DNA of 64,000 nt from Riptortus pedestris (lineage: Eukaryota; Arthropoda; Insecta; Hemiptera; Alydidae). Made by a program: the position numbers and the translations under genes. The notes beneath the pieces were generated by a model, which ran no database searches, was not told where the DNA came from, and saw nothing but the letters and a program-made list of their open reading frames with translations. The stretch is taken from positions 179,571,001 to 179,635,000 of the forward strand of contig CM032228.1 of the NCBI GenBank assembly GCA_019009955.1. Reading direction: 5' to 3'. This document shows, piece after piece, positions 1 through 11,390 of this stretch (positions are counted from its first letter, which is position 1; the number at the start of each line of letters is the position of its first letter).

Positions 1-163
1 ATGGGTTTAAAAGAAGAGAATTTCGAAAATTCAAAATTTCCCCTTGATTATGAGTCACGATAAACGTTGAACAATTTCATATAACCAATCTCATTGCCAA
101 TTTAGGATTCTATAAATGTTATTTATGTATTTATTGTAAATATTAATCGAGATGGTTGATTTT
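1..163 (-). mobile_element. GCAGATTTCCC-family fragment cut by the window edge
   Basis: The segment matches the interior of the abundant non-autonomous family. It has the block around aaccaatctcattgcc, a degenerate atattaatcgagatggttg, and the t-rich end, in the same order as in the copy at 2888-3450. Its remaining part lies left of the window. A second copy begins directly at 164. Confidence 0.6.
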
Positions 164-687
164 TTAGCAGATTTCCCGTAAGGGAAATCAGCTATTGAGG
201 TTGTACTCATAACGGAATTTTCGAAATTTTTCTTCAAATGTCCATCGATCCTACCTAGTAGATGACGAAAATGAGGTCCGTTCAAAACTGTATATATATA
301 TGTCTGTTAACGCTCTAGCGGTCGCAATTTTTGTTTGATCGTTACCAAACTCGATATTTAGTTGTTTTATGTAAAAAGAAAGATCAAGTTAGTTAACGGC
401 TAAAATCGGAGCAGGGGGAGGGGGGTTTAGAGCGGGGATTTTCAAAAATTCGAAATATCTCCATTACTATACGTCGGATTGAAAAATTGTACTGAACCAA
501 TCTTATTGCACATTAAATTTACTATAAATATTTTTATATACATTTATTCCCTATCTTGAATATTAACCGAGATATTTGCATTTTTATTTTATCTGGGCGT
601 ATAACGGGTTCGGCTCTCGTGAAATTTGTCCATTGTAAACCTTCACGTGGGAAATCTCCTTAGTTTACGCAGCCCCTGCGTGACGGA
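164..687 (-). mobile_element. GCAGATTTCCC-family non-autonomous element
   Basis: This is a near-complete minus-oriented copy. It begins with the reverse complement of the family 3' palindrome (TTAGCAGATTTCCCGTAAGGG), continues through the TCCATCGATCCTACC block, a short (AT)n, the TGTTAACGCTCTAGCGG block and a G-run, and ends with the reverse complement of the family 5' terminus (CGCAGCCCCTGCGTGACGGA). No coding capacity is seen; frames crossing it are chance. Confidence 0.75.
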
Positions 688-689
688 CT

Positions 690-1160
690 TTTTTAATTTT
701 TCTGCCTTCAGTAAACGCTCTCTCCTATTCTCGTCATATTAACAATAAGTTATTATATCATGAAGCACATTATTTTAAACTTAAATATTCTTTTCAAGAG
801 GCCTTTATTATACTAGATATATGCGACTTTTTGTGGGATGACGTCATTAATAAAGATTTTACGTTCTACTCTCGAAAATGTTTATTTGATCTATACCATA
901 CTCGGTCAACTCTAAACATCATATTAGTTAATGGCTAAAATTGGAAATGGAATAGTGGTGATTCAGAGGGGGGAATTCGATAATTCAAAATATCTTTGTC
1001 ATAATGTTCGTAAAATCGCAAATAATAAATAACATAATATCGTAAAATGTTATAGAACCAATCTCAATAAAGTAAATATTCTATGCATTTTTTCGTAACT
1101 CAAATATTAAGCTAGTTATTCTTATTTTCTTGTTTTCATCCTTGAGAATGTTGTCTCTCC
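690..1160 (-). mobile_element. Internal-module remnant of the GCAGATTTCCC family
   Basis: Blocks found inside the long family copy at 14127-15140 occur here in the opposite orientation: gacgtcattaat, ttaatggctaaaattgg and a decayed cgtaactcaaatattaag before tcttgttttcat. Neither terminus is present. It is either the rest of a longer copy interrupted by the 164-687 unit or an independent truncated copy. Confidence 0.5.
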
Positions 1161-1787
1161 TTGAACTTGTTGGACTTAATACTTAGATCACATTTGACGA
1201 TTCTAGAGCTACTCAGTAAGAAGAAAAGTAAATTACAACTATGATTTAATGACCACGTTAGCAACTCCGGTTTTTCCAGAAAGAGGACCACCTTGATTCT
1301 GAAGATTGTTTTGCGTTATTACACAGCGAGAACCATAAAGACTTAACAAGTTACACTGAGAGCATAGAAATAAAATAAGAGGGCTTATGGTAATCCTACA
1401 AATGTAAATAGGAGATTAGAGTGAGATAAGCCCCGGATGATAGGTGGTGCCTCCCTCCCATGCTGTTTGCACCCACTAGATCTTGCTCCCTGATACTGTC
1501 TCTTTTGCAGTAAATTTTTTTGATAAATCAAGTATTTCACACTTTAACCCAATTGTTTTCAAATCATTATATCAACAGTCATATAATATTATCTTTGAAG
1601 TGAAACATTGGATTTTTCCACCTTATACATTACCAAACAAATTGAGTAGTTTCAAATGACCACTTTCTATTCACTAGTAGGAGATCAACCTAATTATGAA
1701 TATCTATAAGAATGATATCGAAAATACAAGATAAAACTTGATTCGGAGTAAATCAAATAAAGGTTTTGAACCGCCAATATAAATGAT
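1161..1787. other. No recognised feature
   Basis: AT-rich sequence with no supported gene. The last about 40 bases (from 1747, ccgccaatataaatgatac) recur next to the related repeat at 38.2 kb, so the flank itself is repetitive. Confidence 0.5.
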
Positions 1788-2001
1788 ACTGTTGTCATAC
1801 CTGTCGGTGGAGACCGTCGTCACTGGCTGATGGTCGAGTTTAGCTGGTAAGCGCTTTCGATGCGATGGCACCATCTTTAAGCCCGTCAAAATGTTGTACT
1901 TAAGGTGCTTGAAGATGGTGCCATTGCATAGAAATCGCTTGCCAGTTGTACTTGATCATCAGCCAGTGACGACGGTTTTCATAGGTAGGTATGACAACAG
2001 T
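1788..2001. mobile_element. Foldback element, TTGTCATACC family
   Basis: The two halves are inverted copies of each other: 1788 onward (ACTGTTGTCATACCT, then gtggagaccgtcgtcactgg) pairs with the sequence ending at 2001 (ccagtgacgacgg to atgacaacagt), leaving a loop of about 25 bases near 1890. A TGAT 4-mer lies immediately outside both ends (1784-1787, 2002-2005) and could be a target duplication, although the left flank also recurs at 38.2 kb. Other copies lie at 11258 and 38165. No protein is encoded. Confidence 0.65.
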
Positions 2002-2236
2002 TGATTCGAAGTGTTTAAATTTGTCTCTCGGGGTCTGGAATGGGATGTGGTAGTGGAAATTTATTTCTACAGCATGTCAATATCGTATGTCGAATTCATG
2101 AGTATTAATGAGCTAACGAATACCGATAGGTCTAGTATCTCAATGAACATAATGCTATAGGATGCTATATAAAAATTGAATTCAACTAAAAATGTATAAA
2201 ACGGTATTCCGGCGTTAAAGCCAATTAAAAAATAAA

Positions 2237-2701
2237 TCTGTCACGCATGGGATGCGTTAGCTAAGCAGATTTCCCACGTGCGCAACGTATTTGTATTTGT
2301 CTCAACCCTTAAAAGTTCAATGAGAACAATATTTGGTATTTAAGCTTCAAATAATATGTTTCATAACATAATAGAATATTGTTAATATGAGTAAGAGTGG
2401 GGCTTCACTGAAGAACGAAAACTAAAAAATATCTCTGTTAACAATCAAGATATTGAAAAAATGTATATTACAACATTTATAGAACATTAAATTTGCAATA
2501 AGATTTGTTATATACACTTTCTCAATCCGACGCATAATAACGGAGATATTAAGGATTTTCGAAATTCTCCCCCCTAAACCCCCCCTCTCCCTGGTCCGAT
2601 TTCAGCCGTTAACGAACTTGATCTTTCTTTTTGTATAAAACGATTATATATCAAGTTTGGTAATGATAAGACAAAAATTGGAACCACTAGAGCGGTAACA
2701 G

Positions 2702-2743
<42 letters not shown>

Positions 2744-2867
2744 TTTTGGACGGAACTCATTTTCGTCATCTCCTGGGTAGGATCGATGGACATTTGAAGA
2801 AAAATTTTGAAAATCGCTTCAAGAGTACGACCTCAATAGCTGATTTCCCTTAAGGGAAATCTGCTAA
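2237..2867 (+). mobile_element. GCAGATTTCCC-family element, full-length
   Basis: The 5' end reads TCTGTCACGCATGGGATGCG with the subterminal AAGCAGATTTCCCACGTG; the 3' end is the palindrome GATTTCCCTTAAGGGAAATC followed by TGCTAA. An (AT)n tract sits at 2706-2740, just 5' of the conserved TCATTTTCGTCATCTCCTGG block. It lies tail-to-tail with the next copy, separated by 20 bp. Confidence 0.8.
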
Positions 2868-2887
2868 AAATAAGATGCCCTCATATT

Positions 2888-3022
2888 TTAGCAGATTTCC
2901 CTTAAGGGAAATCAGCTATTGAGGTCGTACTCATGACGCGAGTTTCGAAAAATTTCTTCAAATGTCCGGCCCGCGGAGATGACGAAAATACTTGAAAACT
3001 CCTTTTAGAGAATATATATATG

Positions 3023-3060
<38 letters not shown>

Positions 3061-3450
3061 TGTTAACGCTCTAGTGGTCGCAATTTTTGTTTGATCGTTA
3101 CCAAACTCGGAATTTAATCGTTTTATGTAAAAAGGAAGATCAAGTTCTACATGGCTGATATCGGTCCATGGGAGGGGGGGTTTAACTACTTTTAAAATTC
3201 GAAATATCTCCGTTATTGTTTTAGTCGGATCGAAAAATTGGTATAGAATCAATCTTATTACAAATTAAATTTACTATAAATATTGTTCTATACATTTATT
3301 CCCTATCTTGAATATTAACCGAGATATTTGCATTTTTATTAAATTTGGGTCGGTAACGGATGAGTTTCCAAAACAGTTCGTCCCTTTGCCGTAAGTGTTG
3401 GGCTCTTGTATGGAGATTTCTCTATTGTATTACTTATAATTAGTTTACGC
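2888..3450 (-). mobile_element. GCAGATTTCCC-family element, rearranged
   Basis: It starts with an intact reverse-complement 3' palindrome and carries (AT)n at 3014-3058. The block that normally reads TCCATCGATCCTACC is replaced by gtccggcccgcggag plus an acttgaaaactccttttag segment, which also occurs at 3522-3570. The 5' end is decayed: only agtttacgc remains near 3440. It forms a palindrome with the copy at 2237-2867. Confidence 0.7.
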
Positions 3451-3735
3451 ATAATTAATTAATATGCCTTAGACCGTTCTCCAAACTACGGCTCGAGGGA
3501 CATCCGGCCGCGGACAGATTTTGTCCGGCCCGCGGAGCTAGCATACTTGAAAACTCCTTTTAGAGAACATATTTTTTTATAGCAAATTAAATTTAGCTGT
3601 ATTCTATGACATCTACTTTTTCGGCTAACTACTTATTTGTTGTAGGCATTGTGTAATATGCAGAAAAATTTTAACTTCAGTATATTATAACTAACTTATT
3701 TATCCAACTAACATTTTATGCATAATAATGCATTA
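3451..3735. repeat. Short spacer with duplicated GC-rich motif
   Basis: At 3522-3570 the sequence gtccggcccgcggag followed by acttgaaaactccttttagag repeats the insertion seen at 2964-3012 inside the preceding element. The rest is AT-rich with no gene. Confidence 0.5.
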
Positions 3736-3743
3736 ATAATATG

Positions 3744-3861
3744 CAGTGTTGCCGTTTTGCGGACTTTAGTCCGATTTGCAGCCTTTTTTAAACGTTGCGT
3801 ACTTTTTCGGACTTTTTTTTTCATCAGTGGACTATTTCACTTTTTACCACCGGCAACAATG
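3744..3861. mobile_element. 118-bp hAT-type MITE with 8-bp target duplication
   Basis: The left end reads CAGTGTTGCCG and the right end, reverse-complemented, reads CATTGTTGCCG, a 10/11 terminal inverted repeat. ATAATATG lies directly outside both ends (3736-3743 and 3862-3869), a perfect 8-bp direct repeat. An 8-bp duplication with CAGTG-like ends is the signature of hAT transposons. At 118 bp it cannot encode a transposase. The open frame crossing it starts outside and is not a gene. Confidence 0.8.
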
Positions 3862-3869
3862 ATAATATG

Positions 3870-4188
3870 GTTTTGGCCCTCGGAACTTACTGGAGTAATC
3901 AGTATGGCCCTAAGGCTGGAAAGTTTGGAGTCCCCTGCCGTAGACAATACTGGTTGACAATTAGATCAGTTTTAAAGAGAAACGATCTCTGAATGCTACA
4001 TTAATACCGGCGATTTCTACTTCTATAGTCAACCACTGCCCCGGAAAAATGTGTGTGGGCCTCCTGAAAAGAATTTTGATTTAATATTTGAAGAAACTAA
4101 CATAATAAAATTGGGTTTATTACGTAGTATTTTGTGGCTCCATGCTTATGCACAAGTGCGTCAAGCCGGGTGGTTGATTCTCATGACA
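3870..4188. other. No recognised feature
   Basis: No gene, repeat or RNA that I can support. Confidence 0.5.
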
Positions 4189-4312
4189 TGATTTACGAAG
4201 AATCTCTTCAATAGTCCATCGATCCTACCTAAGAAAGAATAAGGAAAATCCGTCCGGAATGCGTAAACTAAGCAGATTTCCCAAGTGAAGTTTTAGAATA
4301 GATAAATCTACA
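4189..4312. mobile_element. Rearranged GCAGATTTCCC-family fragments
   Basis: A minus-oriented piece (cttcaatagtccatcgatcctacc) is joined directly to a plus-oriented 5' end (gcgtaaactaagcagatttccc, then tagataaatctac). All of the interior is missing, so this is an inverted-deletion derivative of one or two copies. Confidence 0.6.
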
Positions 4313-4739
4313 AACTTAACACCACCATGAATATTAAGTGAATAAATACAAATGATAATGTTAAATGATTAAGTCAATTTATATTTTAATAACAACAGGA
4401 AGCGTCTGAATTCTAAACAAGGTCAGCCAACCTGTTCAAGCACAATAGATGCATAGATATATACTTGATCGGAAAGAAAAACACATATTGAAATATATCT
4501 GAATATAATATATTAATTTTATTGAGAACTATTTATTATATATAGTACTGTAATTTATAAAGAATCAGAATAATCTCAATCATTGTAATTTCACTAGTCC
4601 ACGAACAAAAGCCATGGGGGGGGGGGGTTCATAAGAATGAATTTACATGAATGTCATCTAGAAAAGATTTATTGAACACAATATTTAATATTTCATTTTG
4701 AAATAATACTGTTCGTGATATATTAGCTTATACTTAACT
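4313..4739. other. No recognised feature; G-run
   Basis: AT-rich, with a homopolymeric G-run near 4616-4628. No gene is supported. Confidence 0.5.
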
Positions 4740-5290
4740 TGCGATGACTGAAAGTGGTGGTTTACTGAAGGCTGAAATTGAAATAATACCAATTGTTTAT
4801 TACCGCTCTAGCAAGTGAAATTTTTGTATGATCGTTATAAACCTGGATTTTAAAACTTTTGTTGTAAATCTAAAAATCGTATTCGTTAACTGCAGAAATC
4901 AGATAATGGCGCAAAATTTAGAAAGAGAACTCTAAATTCATATCACAGTTATTATGCGTAGGAACGAAAAATATTATAAAACAAAACAAAACGTTGTTTT
5001 TATCACTTTTTTCGTAACTTAGATATTGAGTGAGAGTTAATCGATATACAGAGCTTGACACGTGTCTACTTTACTTTCTTCTTGAATGTCTAATAATCAA
5101 TTCACCTTTTGTTCTATTCTGGAAACACCAACTCATATAAGAGAAGTTAAGAGTACCTTTCAATCTTTTACCTGGATTCATTATATCACCCTCTTTTCCT
5201 CCAGAGTACAGCCCAATTAAAAGGAGGACTGAAGGCCCAATATTCTTGTTTTTCAGCCTTCAGTAAACCTCAACTAGTACTCATCGGATT
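4740..5290. mobile_element. Decayed internal modules of the GCAGATTTCCC family
   Basis: Weak matches to family internal blocks are visible: taccgctctagcaag, gtatgatcgttataaacc, ttcgttaactgcagaaatc, ttcgtaacttagatattgag, and later cttgtttttcagccttcagtaaac. The termini are absent and divergence is high. Confidence 0.4.
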
Positions 5291-6002
5291 TTTTCTTTGA
5301 GTAGTGAAGTCACTGATGAGATGAGATCACGAGAGTGTGGTTCCTGCACATAGGAAATGTGCTAAGTTGGGTTAGCTTTTTTTTTTTAAGTCACATTTAT
5401 GTCATTGTTAGTTTTTCCGTGTTTATGTCTATTCCGAATTTCTTACGAAAATCACTACCATTGAATCCCATCGCATTAGAAGTCCTTTACACTTGTCTAC
5501 TCATATATGTATGTCTTTCTCTACTAGCTCGCCAATTTTCGAATTAATAAATAAATCAAAGTTCTAAATTTGGTGTTATTCACTTCAGAAGATCACAAAT
5601 AGGATAAATAAAAACGATCAATCTTAAAAGGACTAAGGAATAACGCACAACCCATTCTTCCCAGTCTGCAGGCGTGCTTGCTGGGATTCCTTCGTGCTAT
5701 AGAAGAGAAGTTGTTCTACTAGTAATAATAATAAAGGGAGCTGTTACAGATTGAACTTTATACGACGAGTAATAGGCATCCAGGGAAAGCTCCAAGACTG
5801 AATGAATTGGTCCCAAGAGAGGACCCTCTTAAATGTAAGTAGATTTCAAACAACGGAAAATAAAAAGTCTCTAGTCCAGCTGGCTTCCTATCAGCTGGCC
5901 ATTCTACATTGAATATATTTATCACACAATAAAAAGAATATGACTTTTGTCAACATAAATCATTATCATTAAAACTTATCACAACCTCTCTAGTCTCTAG
6001 CC
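5291..6002. other. No recognised feature
   Basis: A 70-codon open frame near 5335 has no recognisable motif and no supporting gene structure. I do not call it. Confidence 0.5.
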
Positions 6003-6577
6003 TTTTAGTAGACATTGAAGTTGTAATCATGATGCGATTTTCAAAACATTTCCTTAAATGTGCATCGACCCCGGAGATGACAAAAATGAGGTCCGATCTA
6101 AATTATATATATCCGCGTTAACAGACAAGTATATATATACTTTTCTGTTAACGCTCTAGTCACCATTATCGTAGTTCGTTAATGGCAGAAATTGGGCCAG
6201 AGGGAGGGGCTAATTTCGAGAAATGGAAATATCTCCATTCCTACTTGTAGATTACCTAACTTATTGAAAATTAAATCACCTGTAAATGTTTTTATATACA
6301 AATTTACTCGATCACGAATATTAAGGGAGACACTTGAACTTTTTTAGTTTTCACCCATAAGGAAACCCCCCACTCCTACTCATGTCACATTAACAATAAG
6401 CTGTCTTATGACGAACAACATTATTCTAATCTTATATACCTGATAGTTTTCAAGATACCTTTATCATGCGAGATACGTGCAAATTCATTGTTTAATGACG
6501 TCATCAATTAAAATTTAATGTATGTTATGTCATTATGTGGGAAATCTGCTTAGTTTACGCAGCCTCTGCCTGTCGGA
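6003..6577 (-). mobile_element. GCAGATTTCCC-family element, diverged
   Basis: The 3' palindrome has collapsed (ttttagtagacattgaag), but the order of blocks is kept: a tcatgatgcgattttc block, a short (AT)n at about 6131-6140, tgttaacgctctag, gacgtcatcaatt, then gggaaatctgcttagtttacgcagcc and the terminal tgtcgga. Confidence 0.65.
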
Positions 6578-6611
6578 CTTTTATACTCACATAACATTCA
6601 TATTAATTACT

Positions 6612-6797
6612 GAGTTACTTTGTAGTAGCGTTGGTCTTAATTCACTTGGTAAATATAATCGTAGGTTCGATTCCTGCGTTAGTAGTGGGGAATTAACATA
6701 ATTTCGAATTCATTAAAAGAGAAAAGTGTGGTAAACTCTATAAAACCCAACCCTATTAGGTAGCAGCATAAAGTGGACATTAATAAATAACATAATA
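6612..6797 (+). mobile_element. tRNA-derived SINE, diverged copy
   Basis: It contains the tRNA-like promoter region (gagttac, tagcgttggtcttaa, and a B box in ggttcgattcctgcg) and the family tail (aacccaaccctattagg, agcagcataaagtggacatt, aataaataacataata). Compared with the copy at 46721, the left half is degenerate. SINEs of this type are transcribed by RNA polymerase III from the internal A and B boxes and copied by a partner LINE. Confidence 0.7.
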
Positions 6798-8517
6798 ACT
6801 TTATAATATTTATAAATAGTAACATATATATTCATATTTACATTAAAACGACTACATGAATCACAAATGAAAAAAAATGTGGTCCATGGAAATATTTTTG
6901 AATTTTGGTATTCCTGAAAAAACTTGATATAATAGTGTGGCTCAACTTAAAAAAAGAAGTAAAACATATTTTGAAACATTGTAATATATTATTATTATCT
7001 AAATATATAAGATTATTTTTTTCTTATACTAATAAATCGATTTTTTTTACATTTAAGTCAATTAGTTGGATAGGTCTTGGATAAGTAGAATGTTTCTATC
7101 CATCCATACATCCGACCCCATAATTATATAACTTTATAATTACATAAAAAAGGAAGATTCGTTCAATTTCAATGAGGCTGTGATTCTTTGAGGGTGTGAG
7201 TATTTATTTCAATGGGTGTAAATGAAACACTAGCCTCTTCCACTAAAATACTATTTGGAACTGTATTCAAAAATGATACCTTGAGTTCAGAGACAGTATG
7301 GTTCCTTCACGGCCCAAGCAGAACGCTAGTCTTGACTGAAGATGTCCATTTGAAAGAAATGAATGTACTCTCCTAATAAACATTTTTGTGGAAGTGCTAG
7401 CATTTTATTCATAATAATTAAAATGGAATTTCTGTTTGGTATATTATTACTCTATTTTAAAACCTTATCTGATCTCTTCATTCAGCATCCTCGGCCATTG
7501 TTGCTCCCGAGGAACATTACTTTTTTTGTATTTGGAAATAAAAACGTCACAATATTTTATTTTGTTCGTCATGTAATAGTTTAGTCCCATAAAATGCTTT
7601 TGTCATAACTGTGCCTAGCGTCATATTAATAAATTAATTTAAACCCTATTCTTTTTGAAATTAATGTAGATTCAACTTCTGACTTTCGTGTAATTGTGAA
7701 AAATTACTTATCGTTTTTTATCTACTCATCGTTGACCACAAAGCTGAAGTACGCTATTCTACAATATGCCATATATGAAAAGAACTTTTAGGAATAACTT
7801 GAAGATATTTCACGAAAAAATAAATGTTGGGTGGAAATTAGTAGTTCTATAAATTAGATTGATCCTATTACTTTTTTTGCCTTCACAACACTTGACTCGT
7901 GCCGAAATGTTTGGTCTCTTTATTTTCATTTGGCGTTGTTGTTTCGCTTAGTGCAAAACATTGCAAGCTATTTTCAAGACCTTTGCGACTATTTCATTTT
8001 TTTTTTTTTTTGAATGCTTATAAAAGAAAATAGATAAATAAAAACTGCGCTTTGATTGACAAGTCGTAGTCTTTATAACCCCGATTGTGTTATTAACCTA
8101 AAAAAGGCTTTAGTGGCTACAATAATACTATAATGTTATTTTTAATTCCTTTACTATAAGATTGAATATAGTGCTTATATAAATAAATGTATTTTCTATA
8201 ACAGTTATTGTCATTATCATCACAACAACCCTGATGCCATTTGTAATAACCGATTCCCTACGCGACTGAAATTGATAGAATGCTATTGCGGGGTACGAAA
8301 TTGGTATTCTATTTGAAATTAATAATACCAGCAACAAGTCATTCAAAATTCAGTGATCAAAGTCATTCTAAATATATATTCTCAAATACTGAATCCAATT
8401 AAATCCACATGCGAACATGGGAACTTAAACAATATGAGGTATAGCTATCGATCCGGAGCAGAGATAGTGGGCTTCATCTTTCCTAGGATGGATAATTTTG
8501 ATCGTAAAATTCTACAG

Positions 8518-8520
<3 letters not shown>
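6798..8520. other. No recognised feature
   Basis: AT-rich DNA. Open frames of about 70 codons at 7363 and 8128 have no domain or motif that I recognise. Confidence 0.5.
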
Positions 8521-8576
<56 letters not shown>

Positions 8577-8580
8577 CACA
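8521..8580. repeat. (TA)n(CA)n microsatellite
   Basis: Uninterrupted TA dinucleotides run from 8521 to 8566, followed by a short CA tract to 8580. The tract abuts the left end of the next foldback element, whose target is probably TA. Confidence 0.9.
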
Positions 8581-9003
8581 AAGGGCGTCCCATGTTCTCG
8601 TGCCCCCCCCCCCTTTAAAATCTCCATTTGTAGTAATAAATTAATGATGGCTGAGACTTAGTGAACAATAATTGTAGTACTTCTCCAGCGACCATAACTT
8701 TGGAATTTCCAATAGATTGCCATGCATTTTATGGCTAAAGGATGCGTCTAATAGAAAAATTGACAGATATAAACTCGTTTTAGAATATTATTTACTTCAA
8801 GAATCCGTCGTAAAAAGTATGGCATTCCACTGGAAATTCCAAAGTTATGGTCGCAAGTGCTGGGGAAGGTTAGAAGGTCTGAAGGAGCATGGACTAAAAA
8901 GATTTTTTGGGGGAACAATTATTGTACACCAAGTCTCAGCCATTTATTAAAATAATTGGAGATTTTAAGGGGGGGGGGTGGCACGGGAACTTGCGGCACC
9001 CTG
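8579..9003. mobile_element. Foldback MITE with about 150-180-bp inverted repeats
   Basis: The left arm (AAGGGCG, a C-run, tttaaaatctcc, ggctgagacttagtg, gaccataactttggaatttcc) is the inverse of the right arm (ggaaattccaaagttatggtc, caccaagtctcagcc, ggagattttaa, a G-run, ccctg). The outer end reads CAGGGTG on the right side, next to TATATA. TA flanks and a CAGGG-like start suggest a mariner-type MITE, which is inference. An open frame of 77 codons in the middle lies within the repeat and is not convincing as a gene. Confidence 0.65.
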
Positions 9004-10495
9004 TATATATATGCGTATGTATGGGGAGGGGGTGCACTTTAGTCTCACCAAAGAGATAACATCAATGTACAAGTGAACATCTTGAGATTACTGGCCATGT
9101 CTCCTTCATGAATCATGAATAACTTTACTAATATACAAGCCACCCTAATTCTAAATAATTTTCCGATTTAATTCAAACCGAATTTTTAAAAAAAAATACA
9201 ACTGTTTAATATTGGAATATTCCTTTACGTTGTAGAAATCGATCGAAATCAATATTTATAACCTTTAAATTGGTTACAGTTTTATAATTAAACATAACCT
9301 AACAAAACTCACGATAAAGATTATCAGAAATGGCCTGGCAATGTTATATATAGTGTATTATATATTTCTGATATTTACAATTAATGTTAGAAATTGTTGT
9401 TTATATGAAAACATTAATAAATGAATTTTACAGTTTCATTGATTCTTTCCTACCACATTTGTGGCTATATACACACTTGACATCGTTTTATTTCTTAGAG
9501 AGAAAGTCACGTTCATGCAACCGATATTTTTTATGAAAATGGAGCTTGAATGAAGAAAAAATGTACCTGAATGAAAATACTTGTTTTACCGTGAAGCCAC
9601 AAAGGAGAATGAGGTCAAACTGGATTTGCGTTCACAAAGAATATTATTCTACAGGCTCATAAAATATGTATCATGACCTAATTCTATAAAAGGTATTACC
9701 GTTTTTTCTATTATTTTTGGCAAAACTTCATCAGTATATGTTATATTTCTCTTTGAATATCATTTTACCACGTAATTTACATATTTCTTTCATTCTGCTC
9801 CAGTATTACTATCATATTTCTATTGAAATGTTTAGATATAATAATGTTTTGATGTAATAAAAAAAATTTAAATGATGGTGGGCAGAGGCTAACTCGTAAA
9901 TTCTTCTGAAGATTAGGGGCGTATTAAATTAAACGTAGAAGTAGCATTGCGTAATTATGAAATGGGGTATATTTCGAATGTCTATTTTAATAGAATCGAG
10001 TATTTTGTAATATAAACCTGAGTAAAGGCGGTCTTTCTCCGGCATCGTTGTACCTCTGGTGATCTTGTAGCGTATCGATCGTGTTCATTTCCTTGGGAGC
10101 ATGACACCAGATTATCTCCACTAAATGGCTTTATGGAAGCCAACGCGACAGGGGCTGGAAGTTGGCAGATCTCTGCCGATACTTTCCGTTCCTTTCCTCC
10201 ACTAGCTTGTTAATTTTTTTACTTGGAATCCTCCACCCTCTCCTTTCATGGAAGAGCCATTTTTCTCGAATATAATACTGGAGATGTTTCTTGACTTTAT
10301 GTATGACATAATGGAAGATTATGTAATTTAGCTTGAGTTAAACCAAGCTTCTTTTTTCTATAAAGTTTTTAATATAATGTTCGATCGCATAAATTGAGCT
10401 AGTTGCTTATTTTAAAGGCCCTTTGGTGAAAATGTTGCATCATGATTTGCCTCATTGAGTGTTTATTTTTAGCCTCTAGATTAAAAAAAAAACGC
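9004..10495. other. No recognised feature
   Basis: AT-rich. I see no coding, RNA or repeat signal that I can support. Confidence 0.5.
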
Positions 10496-11030
10496 ATTAC
10501 TATTTATTGTTTATCCAGCCACATGGGCATATCTCAAAGTAATATAGTAGACAGAGCAGCAAAACAATCTACTAAACTACAAAAAAATTGACTTTTTACA
10601 CAACTAAATCAACAAGACGCATCCTCTAAAATAAGAAAACTCGTAATTAATGATCGAAATAATTTATGGTGTAACTCCGACAGTAAACTTAGAGAAATCA
10701 AATCGAATACGCTAAATTGGACTTAACGTAAGACGCTCTAGAGAAGAAATAGTACTTACACGCCTACATACATTACTAGACTACTAGATTCATATGCAAA
10801 AATAAGGAAAGATGAGCATATATGTCGCTACTGCAACAGGACGTTGACTTAAAACACATATTAACTAGACTGCACACGAGTTATAACGTACCCATGGTCC
10901 AAAAATGCCAACTACTAGCCGGCAGTTGGAAATTTATACACGATGTTTTTAAGGAAGTAAGAAATAATGGAGTGATTAATTATGTCCATTGTAATATTTA
11001 TTTTGAACATTTATAATATTTAATTTTATA
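10496..11030 (+). pseudogene. Jockey-like LINE 3' end (RNase H and C-terminal region), decayed
   Basis: Read in shifting frames from about 10499, the DNA encodes YCLSSHMGISQSNIVDRAAK, matching the end of the RNase H domain of Jockey-superfamily non-LTR retrotransposons (family pattern WVPSHVGIxGNExADxAAK). About 240 bases later come HICRYCNRTLT and, after a frame shift, LKHILTR, matching the conserved C-terminal C-x2-C-x7-H segment that follows RNase H in these elements. Stops and frameshifts are frequent, so it is dead. It ends in AT-rich 3' sequence before the microsatellite at 11091. The reverse transcriptase and endonuclease parts are missing, as expected for a 5'-truncated insertion. The clade could also be a relative of Jockey; similarity search would decide. 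Confidence 0.7.
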
Positions 11031-11090
11031 GATTTTTAATATTTATTTAATTTTGTACATTTATTTTCTCAAATATATAAGGGGTATATC

Positions 11091-11102
11091 ATATATATAT
11101 AT

Positions 11103-11161
<59 letters not shown>
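11091..11161. repeat. (AT)n microsatellite
   Basis: About 71 bp of AT dinucleotides, broken only once near 11103. It follows the LINE remnant. Confidence 0.9.
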
Positions 11162-11166
<5 letters not shown>

Positions 11167-11257
11167 TAATGCACTGTATTGTATAACATTGCTTAGTTTT
11201 AGTTATTGCTAAATTGTGACTATGGCTGTTTTATGGTGATAATGCCATCCTTTATTA

Positions 11258-11390
11258 TTGTCATACCTCTCGGTGGAGACCGTCGTCATTGGCTGATGGT
11301 TGAGTACCGCTGGCAAGCGCTTTCGATGCAATGGCATCATCTTCAAGCCTGTCGATAGTTGTACTGAGTTGGTTGTCCGCCAGTCAGTGG
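11258..11390 (+). mobile_element. TTGTCATACC-family repeat, one arm
   Basis: It matches the left arm of the foldback element at 1788 (ttgtcatacct, cggtggagaccgtcgtc, ggctgatgg, aagcgctttcgatgc, catcttcaagcc). Only a short, diverged trace of the second arm follows (agttgtactgagttgg, ccagtcagtggg). Confidence 0.6.

Noticed and set aside
2700..3060. CRISPR-like alternation of repeats and spacers
   Set aside because: The short palindromes are terminal repeats of transposon copies, not regularly spaced direct repeats, and the sequence is eukaryotic.
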